From Amorphophallus konjac (lineage: Eukaryota > Streptophyta > Magnoliopsida > Alismatales > Araceae), in NCBI GenBank assembly GCA_022559845.1, contig CM040117.1:148184732-148248731 (forward strand): a stretch of 64,000 bases of DNA. Reading direction: 5' to 3'. The notes beneath the pieces are model-generated. The model was given only the letters and a program-made list of their open reading frames with translations. It had not been told where the DNA came from and did not search any database. The translations under genes and the position numbers were made by a program. Of the stretch, positions 32,064-43,900 are shown piece after piece; within the stretch, counting starts at the first letter, position 1, and the number at the start of each line of letters is the position of its first letter.

Positions 32064-34099
32064 TCAATTTGATCTTGCAGGAACCCAAGCTGCCTTGGGT
32101 CCTGTAGAAGCCCTAACAGGTGTTCTAAACAATTTCTTAGCAGTATTATCATCATGATCCATCAGGTAACAGTTATCCATGAGATGACCAAATTTTCCAC
32201 AATCTCTACATGATGTAGCAAACCTTGAATTCTTTTTGTGGACATTATTATCATCATGGAATCTATGTGAATTTGTATGAAAATTTTTGTTACTTGCATG
32301 AGGTTTTGATTTAGCATTGCCTGCCCACAAGCATTCAGAAGCTCGGTGGCCAGGTTTTTCACATTCAAAACATACAAGAATCTTTTCTGTAAAAATAGGT
32401 TCATTTCTGCCAAGAAAGTTTCTATTTTCAGGGAATTTATCAAATTTGGAATTAAGATGTTTTCCCTGAGCATACCAGCAGTCCTTGACTGCATGCCCAT
32501 ACTTGCCACATTCAGAACACCTTAGGTGCTTACCTCTTGAATCATTATATCCCCATGAAGTCCTAAACCAACACTCAACAGCTTTATGACCACGTTTGTT
32601 ACAGTTATAACAAGTGATGTGTTGGTTTGAGGCATACATGTTTCTTTTGGGGTGATGATGAACAGAAGACCTAGCATGCATTTTATCATCTTGTTTCATG
32701 ATGAAACAGGCATCCAGGAAATGATCATGCCTACCACAGTAATGACAAGATGTATCAGACTTCCTAGTAGCATGTTTTCTACCAAATGAATTTCTCGAAT
32801 GCAATGTTTCACTTGCATGCCCATCTTCAGTCAATAATCTGCAATCATCCATTACATGGCCTACCTTGCCACAATAATGGCATGAAACACTCTTATCAGA
32901 TGCATACGATAATTAATTGAGCTATGAGTGGTATGCATTGAGTCATCAGATGCAGTATGGGTAGCAGATTTAAAGACACAAGTAGGGACATGTTTATCCT
33001 TGTTTTTATTACCATTTTTGCTCATTTGTTTACCCTTGTTCACAACTTTTATTTGTTCTTCATTTTTCTGGGCCTTGAATTGGAAAACAGATGATGTAGA
33101 TGTTTTAGGAGGCCCAGAGCAGCTTGCAATGTCAGAGCTGCGAGCAGGAGTAGTGTACAACTTTTTCTTAACAGATTTTTCAATTTGGGATTTGCATCCT
33201 TGCTCTCCACTTGATTTAGTGGCGTTATCACACAAAGGAACATTCATTTTCTCTTTTCCCTTGATAGATTTAGACATGGAACGAACAAGTTTTCTTATTT
33301 CAGATTGGAGAGAACAAATTTTGAGTTCTGAATTAGTCATGTCTTCCTCACATGTGATAATTTGTCTCTGCATGACATCATTCAAATTTTTAACTATTTC
33401 TAGTTCCTGTTTCAGTTTCAATTCATTCTCAAATTGAATTTCCTTATCAGCAGATTTTCCTTTTTCAAATGACAACCATTTTTCAGAAAAGATAGTATTA
33501 AGAACCATTAGCCTTTTATTTTGATCTTTTAGATGAGAGTTTTCTTCAATCAACTTGTTTTCAAATTCTTCTTTCAATTTCAATTCAGTTTTTAGATTTT
33601 CATTTTCAGCCTTTAGACTTGTGATTTCAGCATTTTTCTCTTTTCTTAATTTTCTCTTTCCTGATTTGACTCTTTCATATTTATCTAGAAGATGCTCATG
33701 CATGGCGACTAACTCAGCATGGCTAATATCCTCGGTCTCAGAGATCACCTGGGATGAGGACTCATCTGATTGATCATTCCTTCTTGCCATGAGACATTCT
33801 TCTTCCTGTTCCACGTGTGTTGTAGTCACTCTATCAAACATTTCCTTTGCAGTGCTACAATCTGAGAAAGAGGAAAGATCATCAGAACCGATTGTAGCCT
33901 TCATTAAATTTAGAGCTCTCACATTATCATCATTTTTCAACTTGTGAACATGAGTCCACTTGGACTTATCCTTAGGAAGTTCATGTGGACTGTGAGAGAT
34001 AACCTTCCACAATTGTGGATTAATAGAGTTAACATGTTTGTGCATACGATATAGCTAGAATTTAATATTTGAACCACTGAATAGTGGAGGATGAGCCAT
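32064..34099 (-). pseudogene. Copia-type gag with six zinc knuckles
   Basis: The likely start is the ATG at 34099 (MAHPPLFSGSN). An in-frame TAG follows after 14 codons (34057), and the frame reopens at MHKHVNSINPQLW (34045). The N-terminal region is of the copia gag (UBN2-like) type (KWTHVHKLKNDDNVRALNLM, AKEMFDRV). A Glu/Lys-rich coiled coil of about 150 residues follows. A frameshift near 32895 separates it from the nucleocapsid part. There are six CX2CX4HX4C knuckles: SCHYCGKVGHVMDDC, CHYCGRHDHFLDAC, CYNCNKRGHKAVEC, CSECGKYGHAVKDC, CFECEKPGHRASEC and CRDCGKFGHLMDNC. It ends GPKAAWVPARSN then stop, the point where pol normally continues in Sireviruses. One or two knuckles are usual, so six is many. 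Confidence 0.85.
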
Positions 34100-34207
34100 G
34101 ACAGCACAATAAATTAATGCAACAGGAATATTGATGCACTAAAAACATATTAGCACCGAAAACCAGAGATCGAATCTGCAGGTCGTTGGACCTTGTATGC
34201 AGACACC

Positions 34208-34219
34208 GCTCTGATACCA
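34208..34219 (-). promoter_or_regulatory. Primer binding site, initiator Met tRNA
   Basis: On the minus strand TGGTATCAGAGC, two bases inside the 5' LTR end. This is the classic complement to the 3' end of plant initiator methionine tRNA and fixes the element's orientation as minus. Confidence 0.9.
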
Positions 34220-34221
34220 AC

Positions 34222-37200
34222 TGTTATGGTGCTTGGCCCGGATACAGAGGGGGGGGGTGAATGTAACCTTCTACAGATTATGGCCAAATTAAAAACTAGG
34301 ATGCTAGAGAAATACACAGAATAGAACTAATTCATTTCAACTCAAATACAAACTCATGGGCGTGCCTATCCAAGCATCTAGCAGAAGCAAATCAATCAAT
34401 CAAGCCACTGCACAAGAGATTTTAGGTGGTTCGGTCCACAGACCTACATCCACCCCTCACTCCCAACCGGAGTGAGGCTTCACTAGCAAATGCTAGAACC
34501 AAGCAGACTCAGTCTGCAAACAGTTGCTGCCACACAGCTTGACCAGGGGAACAGACTCCCCTCTTCCTCCCAACCGGAGGGACACCCAAGTGACTCCCAG
34601 CCACTTGGAAACTAGAGGTCGAAGACCTCTCTTCCTCCAGACCAGGAGGGACCACTGGACTTGCAACCATAAGCCCAGAACCGGAGGACTAGCCTCCCTT
34701 CCTCTAACCAGAGGGCAACCCACAAGTGACAACCTGTCACTAGCAACCTGGAGATCAGATCTCCCTTCTCCTGAACCAACAGGAGGAACCCGATCCCCAA
34801 CAGGGCAATCGGAAGAACAAAGATAAACGAAAATAACACAGCAATCCGAAAGCTGTAATAGATGAAAACACAGATGTGGCTCTCAACGGAGCTGACTAGC
34901 CTGGATCTGATCCACGGTCTAGTGAAGACAGATCTTCAAGCAGCTTCTTCCTTCTTTTCCACGAGCTCTCTCGCTCACTCTCTATCTCTCTTTCTTTCTC
35001 TTCTGCTCTCTTCTGCACTTCTTCTTCTTCACTCTTTCTTCTCTCTTCACACGAGCACTATCTCTCTCCCTTTTTCTTTTTCTTCTCTCACTCTCACTCT
35101 CTTCTCTGCTCTCTTCTTTTCTTTTTCTCTTTTTCTGGGTCGAAGGGCTTTCTGCTCTTTAGGCTTCTGCTTCGATCTTCTTCATCTGAAGACGAAGGCT
35201 TCATTTTATACCTGGAGCAGCAGCAGGGCGCGTGTGGCTTCCACAGTTCCCGCCCTAAGAATTCGGACCACGTGGCAGCATCCAGTAGACTGTCAGAACA
35301 CGTGTCCTCATCTGGGCATTCTCCTTATCCTCGGATCACGTGCCCAGCACCAGTACGCTCAGCACCTGGGGTTAGATGGCGTCAACTCACTAGCTCCAAT
35401 GAGTTGACGCAGTCATCAAAATCTTCAAACTTCTTAACCGCTGCGTCGACTCCATCAGCCTATTGCGTTGACGCAACGGTATCGGCAGTTCAGTGTTCAA
35501 GTCTTCAACAGATAGGCGTCCTTTCTTGAACTGCTGCGTCGACGCTACCAGTTGGTAGCGTTGACGCACGAACATGTACATTCGTATAACTGCGTCTCTT
35601 AAGCCGCTGCGTCGACGCTGCTTGTTGATGGCGTTGACGCATCGGTGTGTACTAGCAGCTAAAAGGTGTCGTTCCATCAACCTGCTGCGTCGACCCAACG
35701 AGCTGCAGCATCGACGCTGTCAAGGTACTCTAGAGGTTGAAAGGAGTTACTTGAACTGCTGCGCCCACGCTGCCAGTGGGTGGTGTTGACGCATCTGAGT
35801 AACCCAGTAACCCATTGGTTCTCTTTTTGTAACTGCTGCGTCGACGCTACTTGCTCAATGCGTTGACGCACCAGAATAATCCAGGAGCTTCTTTCTTGAT
35901 TTACTGTGTCCACGTGTCAGCCTCTCAGCCAGCTTCGGCACACGTGTCACAATCCTGTCTGCCTTCCAGCCTCGAATCACGTGCCCTTCATAAGCCTCAC
36001 GATCAGAACACCTATCAGACAGAGTATCGGCTAAGTCATCAGTTTAAGTGAAGAACTCTGTGTAGACTTGTAAAGGCGATCATGCTGTATAGACTAGGTG
36101 TGTACAGTGTGAGGGAGTGTGTAGACTTAGTTAGAAGGAGCCCGATGTACAGACTTGCCTATGCGAAGCCACTGTACAGACATTGAAAACGTAAAGCCAA
36201 AGTGTAGACTTCACGCTGTATAGACTTGAGGCTTTGATGAACGAAGGTTCAGTGTAGAGTTTGAATGTTAGGCCCAAAGTATAGACTTTATGATATGAAG
36301 CCAATGTCCAGACTTGAAGAGAAAACAAATGTATGGACTTTGACGGAGTGAGACAATGTTCAGACTTTGATGATACACTGTGGATGTACAAACTTGGAAG
36401 ATCATGGTGTGTATAGACTTGAAAGTCTGAAGGCGATGTACAGACTTTGATGCCCAAAGACGATGATCAGTGTATCAGTGTATAGACTTCAAAGTTCACT
36501 GAAGGATGTTCAGACTTTGTTCCACCGACCAGCGTATTGACTTTGCAAGCGTGAGACGCTGAGTGAGACGGTGGCTAAGACGAACGCTGTATAGACTTTG
36601 AAATCTGAATCGACAGAGCAGGCTGTACAGACTTTGAGAGTCTTGAATGATGTACAGACTTTTAGGGTTTTGATGGCCAATGTACAGACTTGTTCGAATG
36701 TCTAGACTTTACATGACCAGTCGATGTGTAGGCTTGAAGAACTGACGCCCACGTTGTATAGACATGACCTAACAGTCCAGTGTATAGACTTGAATAGCTG
36801 AAAGCTACAGTGAGAGAGTGTATACACTTGACCAGATCAAGGGCAATTCGAGTGTACAGACCTCATGCCATGAGACGCTAAGAGAGACAGTCCAAAGTAC
36901 AGACTTATGAAGACTGATGCATGAACAGTAATGCATAGACTTAGGAGCATGAAGCCCAATGTGTAGACATCAACTAACAAGACGCTAAGGAAGACGGACA
37001 ATGTACAGACTTCCTGTAACAGTCTGATGTACAGACTTCATGAAGCTAGACCAGCGGCTGTACAGACTTTGAATGTGAAGACTGATGAGCAAACTTGCTG
37101 AGTTGACGCTGCAGCCCAATGAGTTGACGCTGTAACGTATATTCTTGATGATCAACTGATGATGTATAGACTTCATCAAATGAAGAAACTGAACTGAAGC

Positions 37201-37535
37201 GTCGACGCATCAGCTCAAGGAGTTGACGCACTACTGAATGGACAGATACAAATATGACCAAGGGGTCGACGCATCGGCACACTGAGTTGACGCACTGCAG
37301 TGACAACTGTGCAGACAGAGTGTAGCAATGAATGCTTTATGCATCAGTTAACATGACTGAACATCAAAATATATTAAACTAAACTGAGCAGCAAGATGAC
37401 TGAACATTTGATTAACTCACATCAACACCCAATCATCAAAACCAAATCAATCATCAAAACAGAACATCAATGCATGGTGACTCACAGTGTATGACTCACA
37501 TCAAAACCAATCATCAAAACCACAGAGGCTAAACA
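34222..37535 (-). repeat. 5' LTR of the gag-only copia element
   Basis: This is the 3314-bp partner of 26155-29493. It has the same TATA box (35210-35204), hairpin array (34785-34458), U3 hairpins and tagactt microrepeats. Compared with the other LTR it lacks 25 bp near 34822. Changes within the hairpin array are few; one (CAAG to TAAG near 34673) leaves a G-U pair in RNA. Confidence 0.9.
34458..34785 (-). repeat. Hairpin array, 5' LTR copy
   Basis: This is the second copy of the 14-hairpin array, offset by 8067 bases from the first. Nearly all arms are unchanged. In the CAAGTGACA/TGTCACTTG hairpin one base differs (cacttg to cactag). This copy belongs to the 5' LTR and would form the leader of the genomic RNA. 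Confidence 0.8.
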
Positions 37536-37540
37536 AGGCC

Positions 37541-40259
37541 AATAAAATAGCGATGGCGTTTTGTCCCTCGAAGCCGCCTCGGGAATAAGCCAGCATAAAT
37601 CTCCAATCTTTTCACTCGATTCGGCCAGCAGTGCCAGGTCCTCATGACCACGAGAGGATAGGAGATAATACAGGCTCAGATGGTCCAGCCCCCACCTATC
37701 TGCATATTTGAATGAAATCTGAAGAGGATGGTCCAGGATGGCTTCGCTCTGATCACCCACCGACAGGCCATGCGACCGAAGGAGTGCAAATAGCCAGGGA
37801 GTATTGTCGTACAAGGCATCCCGCCTGTCTTCCTTGCGAATGAAAGTCCGATAGGGATACAACCTATCCACCTCGGGACGCCAGTCGGCCACAGCCGCGA
37901 TGGGCTCCTCTACCGGTAAAGGGAGTTGCTGGAGAATCACCCTCTCACTGCTTACCCGGCATAAACCCCGAAGGGTCTTCACATAATCATCCTTGTTGAT
38001 CGGGGGCAGCTTCGGTTCAACTTTCGTCTTGCGGCTTTTCACAATCTTGCGGGCCTCCATATAGGCCTTCACTTCTATATTGGTCCAAGACTTCAACTTC
38101 TTCAGATAAGAGGCTTCAATGTCAAGAACTGGCTCCGACTGGGAAGCTAAAAACCTGTGCTCCGCCACGGCCCAGCACTCTCTCCGGGAGTTCCTGTAAA
38201 ATCCCGTCCACGCATTCCACCACTTAACGTATTCAGGCGTGACGCGAGGGAAGCGCGCAGGGGTGGGCACCCGAAAAGAAACATCTTCACGACGATGGAA
38301 AAAGTCCCACCATATTCGAGCGTCATCGTTTGAAACTTGCCCGGCCCTATGCCTGTTGGGCAATGCAAATTGTGAAGAGGAATGTGGAATCTGCTAGTCG
38401 TAGCGAAAGTTCCGGCTGAAGCGGAACGGGTAATACGGCTCCAACCACTGAATGCCACTCTTGCGAAATACAAGGACACTAGCCTGATGGCCAGTGCCCA
38501 ATCAATCAACTCCAGCTCCAGAATAGGCTTGGTACATTTGGTCTTGGAAATCGGATGGATGTACTCCTCAGTCTCGAACAGCTTGCACTACCTCGTCCTG
38601 TTCGTCAGCGGGCTCGAATGGGCAGCTAAGCTCCAGAAATGAAGAGCCCCAAGTGAATCCATGGGAATGCGGGCCAATTTACCCCGAATGGTGTAGAGTT
38701 GCTCCGCTAGTAAAGATGGCTCAGCACTCGCAAACTCTATCATACGCGGGACCAGAGGAACTGCTTGTAATGCCCGAGGAGCTGCCTTCAGAAACAGGGT
38801 GTAGACCCAATCATTAAAGAAATGTAACGGACCAACGGTCCGAAGGCTTCTGGGGAGACGCGTCTTGTGCAAGTCTCCCAACATCTTGTAAATGAGGCAC
38901 AAAGCCACTGGGCAAAGGGACAGCTGGATGCCCCAAGCCATAAGACAGGCCGGGTAAATGGCCTCCGCCCTAATCACGCTCTCGTCACCTTGAGGAAGAG
39001 CGAACGAGCAAAGCCAATAAACCAGATATGCAGCACAGTGAGTGACTGCATCAACACCAGTAGGGTTTGGGTTTTCTCCCTGCCCTCCTTTCGAAGAAGA
39101 TGATGAAGCGGCCCGCGTCATACCCTCTTCTTCCGCTTCTGGGCCACGGGCGCTATTGGAGGAAAATCTTCATACTTATTCTTCCCCTGGAAGAAATATT
39201 GAAGCCAGGCGCCCATCCGCACTCTTCGCTTCTCGCCCGGCTTCTGAGCTTCCCTCATGTCGTGCGATGAATGAAAGAGGGTGTGATACGCCTTCATCAG
39301 ATAACGATAGGCGTAGCCCGCCAAATACCGACCGTCACCGTCGATCTGGTCTTTCAACCAATCAGGCCAGCAGACTTCTTCATACGGTTCCCCGTCAATG
39401 GGTAGGCCGATGAGCTGGGATAGACTCCACAAGTCTAAAGAGGTCTCCCCCTCTGAAGTGTAGAAGGTGTTGTATTCAGGGTAGAACACCTCGATCATGC
39501 CGCAGCATAAACCCTGGGAGATGGGATAGCGGTACCTTGAAGCGTACACGCTGTGATATATGCCGGCCCTGGTCAGAAGAGGAGCATAATGCTGCAGCAC
39601 GTAGTCTGTGAACTCTACTGCTCCGGGCCTGAATGCATGAGCGTCTGTAACTTTCAGCTCAGCAAACCACCCCACCGATATCTGGTGCTTGAAGCGAACC
39701 GCCAAGCAATCCAGCAAGAACGATTCGTCTCTATATCCCCATCTCAACGGGGCAAGGAATAAACCAAAGATCGGCTTCTCCTGATCCACTCTGCCCGCGG
39801 AGTCATTCCACCGAGCGGGTACGAACTCGGGAGCTCTAGTCAGCAATCCATCTGTCGGAGCCAGGTCTTGCAGCCCCAGCACAGCGCTCCATGTCCTGAC
39901 CTCCCCGGGGAGATAGATGGGTCTTCCCCGCATCACACATTCGGCCAGGCTATCTCTCTCCACCAGCAAGGCCTGCTCGACCTTCCGAACGGTGAACACA
40001 TCCCTCTTCCCCTGAAGGTTGAAGCGTTGAAGAAGGGACATTAGGTGCTTGTCCTTGGGATAATCCCTCCTGGTCACTCCCTCTCTATTATAATGAAAGG
40101 AGTCACCCCCGAGGATAAGGAGACGGCTGGTTTCCACAGTGTCTGTCTCTGAATCCGAAGACTCCGCAACTATGGCCACCTGGCCGTGCCCCCAGTCGAG
40201 GGAATTGACGTTCTCCCCTTTCACTACGGCACGAGAAGAAGAGCTGGATGCCATGATAG
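37541..40259 (-). pseudogene. Antisense plant-mobile-domain-like gene, 5' coding exon (B)
   Basis: The reverse-strand coding exon starts at the ATG at 40254 (MASSSSSR), 6 bases after a splice acceptor. It shows SSDSETDTVETS, YPKDKHLMSL, VERDSLAECVMRGRPIYLPG, RYPISQGLCCGMIEVFYP and SLDLWSLSQLIGLPIDGEPY (the plant-mobile-domain-like core). It continues with QGDESVIRAEAIYPA, RTVGPLHFFNDW, RMIEFASAEPS, EYVKWWNAWTGFYRN and LSSRGHEDLALLAE. A frameshift lies near 39118 and a TAG near 38588 (CAG in C). It ends at SLFYWP, where the copia element cut the exon. The homologous A protein differs at many positions but keeps the same motif order. Function is unknown; a host-derived mobile-domain gene captured by the retroelement is the simplest reading. 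Confidence 0.78.
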
Positions 40260-40656
40260 CTGTAAAAAGGGGCATATCAAACAAAAGCAAAGTCAGAAAA
40301 TAGCTGATCAAAGGTGAACTTCTGACAAAATTTTGGCAGAGTCTCCCCAGCACAGGGGATTGCCAAAGAAAAGCGGGAACGCGTCCACTGAGGAACGGTC
40401 CCTAAAAGACAGCCATCGGCATTACACCGAGGCCAGAGGAACACCCGGAGGAACAACTCCGAAGGCAAGCCCTGCTAGAAGCCTCCCGGGGTCCAAAGAA
40501 TGGGTTTCGAAACCCAAATTGACAGCAGCTCCACTCACCCGAAGGAAGAAATCGCCGCTCTCGGCGCCAAAGGGAGAGAAGAACGAGAAGAGAGAGAAAG
40601 GGTTTGTGCGAATGAAGGGCGATGAAGAAAAAAGCAAAAAGGAAGAAAGATAAATA
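40260..40656 (-). promoter_or_regulatory. Antisense-gene promoter, 5' exon and 5'-UTR intron (B)
   Basis: On the minus strand: TATTTAT (40656-40650), a CT-rich leader, donor GTGAGT (40538-40533), and acceptor TACAG ending at 40260, giving a 279-bp intron. The ATG follows at 40254. The order and spacing match element A although the sequence differs. Confidence 0.6.
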
Positions 40657-40977
40657 GGGGAAGCCCCCCATCGCTAGACCGACGCGCTATTTAGCACGCC
40701 GGATTAACAACCCGTTAAGCGAAAGGCGCGCCGGATCAAAGCATCAGCGCCAAGGCCGCACCGGATTGATACGCCAGCATCGTGAGCGCACCAAGTAGGC
40801 GCGCCGGGTTATCCCGCGCCGTATTAACATCTAAACGGCTCCGGGTTAACGCCCGTGCCGAATTAAGGGCCATCCCAGGCGCCCGCCAATCAAAGAAGGG
40901 GTCAGTCCGGATGAAATTCATCCGTCGGCCTTGCTGCACTCGTGCCTTGCTCGCAACACCCACGTCTGGGGGCCATT
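40657..40977. other. GC-rich spacer and polypurine tract, element B
   Basis: The spacer holds several gcgcgccgg(a/g)tta-type repeats (40725 and 40800, with related forms to 40865). At 40966-40977 it has tctgggggccat, the polypurine tract before LTR2. No gene is seen in it. Confidence 0.55.
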
Positions 40978-43900
40978 TGTTGGCACTCAAAATATGATCG
41001 TCGGTGACCAAGCCATAAGGACGAATGACCCGGCCCACCAAAGTACGGAAGCCGATAAAGATCAACATATTGAAGACTTCTCAAGCTGCCAGAGCCTCGA
41101 GTCACTCCATGTGGACGCGGGGACTTCACCTCAGGAGAGCCGAGACAAACTCATCAACCAACCGGCAGTGCGACCAAGCCTACCCAATGAACTGGCATCG
41201 ACTTTGTCATGCCGCATACACTACACCCGTTGTCCGATCAAGGACGACGGTCTATCCGGTGGTTCCCCACCATATGAAGAGGTTCTCCCGAAGATGAAGG
41301 AGTTCCCCCGGCTCTCCGAGACAGAGGATCGAAAGCTCTGTCGACAGAAGATCCCGATCACCCAGCACGGGTACGGCTTCCTGCCAAGATGGGCCCATTA
41401 GTGGCCGAATGATCACCCAGCTCAGGCGGAACTATCCCTAGTGTTATCTCACCTTTCGAGGAGCTTCGGGCACAAGCCAGGCCGAGTCAACGGCATAGAT
41501 CATAGAGCTGAAGGTCGTGTCAGCGAAAAACCCGTGTGAGCAGCCCAAGGCAATCCAGAACCTCGAGAAGGGCCGTATGCCAATCTAGGAGCTTCGACAA
41601 AACATCTCGTCGAGGTTTCAGTGAGCAGCGGCAGAACACATGTTCACGGTGGCTTCCGGAATCATCTCCGGACTCACCAGATGGCTCGAAGCTCGTATAG
41701 AGCACCAGCCCGGCATGCCCTTATCCCGGCGCGCCCCTACCTTCGACCCTTGTACCGACGCGCCCCCATCTTCAGCCCTTATGCCGGTGCGCAAATCACC
41801 CTGATGATAGCTTCGATCCCGGCGCGATAAGCCTTGAAGGCTCCCCCGGCGCGCCAATCCCACGCCAGTTCAACGTTCTAACTCATGCCCTATATATACG
41901 GCTGTTCGAGAGCAACAAAGGGGGCGGCCAGAGACAGATCAAGAAAAAAATCAAAAGAGACAGAGAGAAGAAGAGGAGGGAGAGGGCTTTCGAGAGGGTT
42001 TCTTTTCTCTTGAGGTACAGAGAGCGAGGGTTCCTTCGGAGGAGCTACCGCCGGCCATCTTCTTCTTCTACGACACCCTGTTTCAGGAATAGGTTGGCGC
42101 GGGCGCTGATCCGTTTCCTGCTTTCCGCAGTTTTCTCTTCTGAAACTTCTACCCATCGAATGTAACCGAGAGGGGGAGGAGCGATGATGATATGAGTCGA
42201 TTCTCCTCCCCCCTCTATGCGATTTTCTCTGCTACTCTTTCCCTGTTATTACGCTTTGAGCGTCCTTTGCTTCTGTTATTGTTGAACGGCGATCAAATAA
42301 TGGCGCTGGTGCCATATTCTGATTATGTAAATGCTGAGCCATTCCCGTTTCTGGGATGGTAACATATATATATATATATATATGTATACATGCTGAATGC
42401 TGGGTTTAATGGGTCGAATGAATGGTCTTCATCTTCCCTTTCTTATGTATGCCAATGCGTGCGCGTGAGGCTTTCTCCGTATCATTCCCTGATTCCGCTT
42501 TCCCTGAATCTCCTACCATGCCCTGAATCATTGTGGGCTACAGAAACGTCCCTTCCCCGGGGTTTCCCCTCTGAATATTCTCCTGCTTAATCTCAAGATT
42601 CTCGCATACCCCTCTCTTCTCGGACGGAGCCGTGCTTCTGCGCGTGCCTCTCTCCGCCACGCGTGGGGTTTCATCCCCTGAACGATGCTCTCTAACTGAT
42701 CGAACATATGCCTCGTAATGGGCCTCCCTCATCTATGCATTTACTATCTCTACGCATCACGGTCATCCGAATGGTTTCCGGGGTTTTCCTTCTCATTATC
42801 TCGATCATCTGGGGAAGGGGAACACGCCCCTGTGGCTTCACGGAACTGCTAGGCAACTAAGAACCCTACCTCCCGATGGTAGGTGTTCTCCCTGAGCCCA
42901 CAGCAGATAGCAACGAAGAGGTCTTGGTTCAACGAGCTAGACCCTAACAGTCCAGGACCCAACGGAGACCGGGGATGTGTGCTCCTCGCAGGCTAGCCCT
43001 CGGAGTTCCATCTCCCTAATGGTCGGTTCCTCTAAGGGATAAGTCATACACTGTGGGTTGTCCACCCCTCGCAGGCTAGTCCTCGGGGTATTGCTCCTGC
43101 AGTCAACGGCTTCGTCTCTATGTTTCTTCCCCTACGGGATTTTGGTGCCCCTAGCAGGCTAGTCCTCGGGGTACTCCATCCACTGGGGTTTGCTGGCTGC
43201 CATTGTGCAGACCGGCGGTTTAGGGGCTTGTTCCATAGGTGAGCATGACCCCGCTTCTCCCCTGCAACTCCTCAGGTTCAGGGGAGATGCTGTCCAATTT
43301 TGGACAGATTAAGATTAAATAAGCCTTAATGAAACGCTCGTTCTAGACTCAATTACCTCAGTGCTTGAGTATGAACCTCGCACTGACTTGCTCCCTCATT
43401 CCTAGAAGGCCATGGGCTCCAATTAAACAATCAATTGGCCTAAACAACTCTAAAATGTTCTATGGGAGTTTAATAAACTTGAAAAAGTTCAAAAATTAAC
43501 AAAAAATAGGGTTAATACGGCGCGGTCTTAACCGGCGCACCTTAAACAGGCGCGATACCCCCCCGTGCCGGGTTAACCCCACACTCATAATCAAAAAAAT
43601 TTTCCTTGTGACTTTCCGGTGCGCCCCAAACCGGCGCGCCCCATCCTCTTGCGCGCCGTTTTAGCCGGTTATGGGGCCGCGCCGTATTAGCCATCTATAC
43701 CGACGTTTTATCGCGCCGTATGAGTTACCTCTCGCATGGTCGCGCCGGTTTTGAAGCATGTTGCCGTTTAAATCGCTCATTTGCCCCAAGGCAATTCTCG
43801 TCTCTCGGGGTCGATGCCAACAAGCCATAGCTGGTAATAAATTGAATAAAAGAAGGGCCTAGCGAGCCCGAACTATATTGTTATCATATCTTCATTACCA

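Larger units (their letters stand above)
26155..37535 (-). mobile_element. Gag-only Sirevirus-like copia element (TR-GAG type), 11.4 kb
   Basis: The element starts TGTTATGG and ends GGCTAAACA. It is flanked by the duplication aggcc (26150-26154 and 37536-37540); C shows the empty site at about 62924. Two LTRs of 3339 and 3314 bp bound an internal region of 4.7 kb. On the minus strand the order is 5' LTR (37535-34222), initiator-Met-tRNA primer site (34219-34208), gag (34099-32064), about 2.5 kb of AT-rich non-coding sequence, polypurine tract (about 29507-29494), 3' LTR (29493-26155). No integrase, RT or RNase H is present, so movement would need a partner's pol. The LTRs look very similar by eye apart from one 25-bp indel near 26765, indicating a fairly recent insertion. 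Confidence 0.9.

Noticed and set aside
40931..41401. 156-codon plus-strand frame at the start of LTR2
   Set aside because: It lies in U3 upstream of the TATA box, has no recognisable motif and no equivalent in LTR1.
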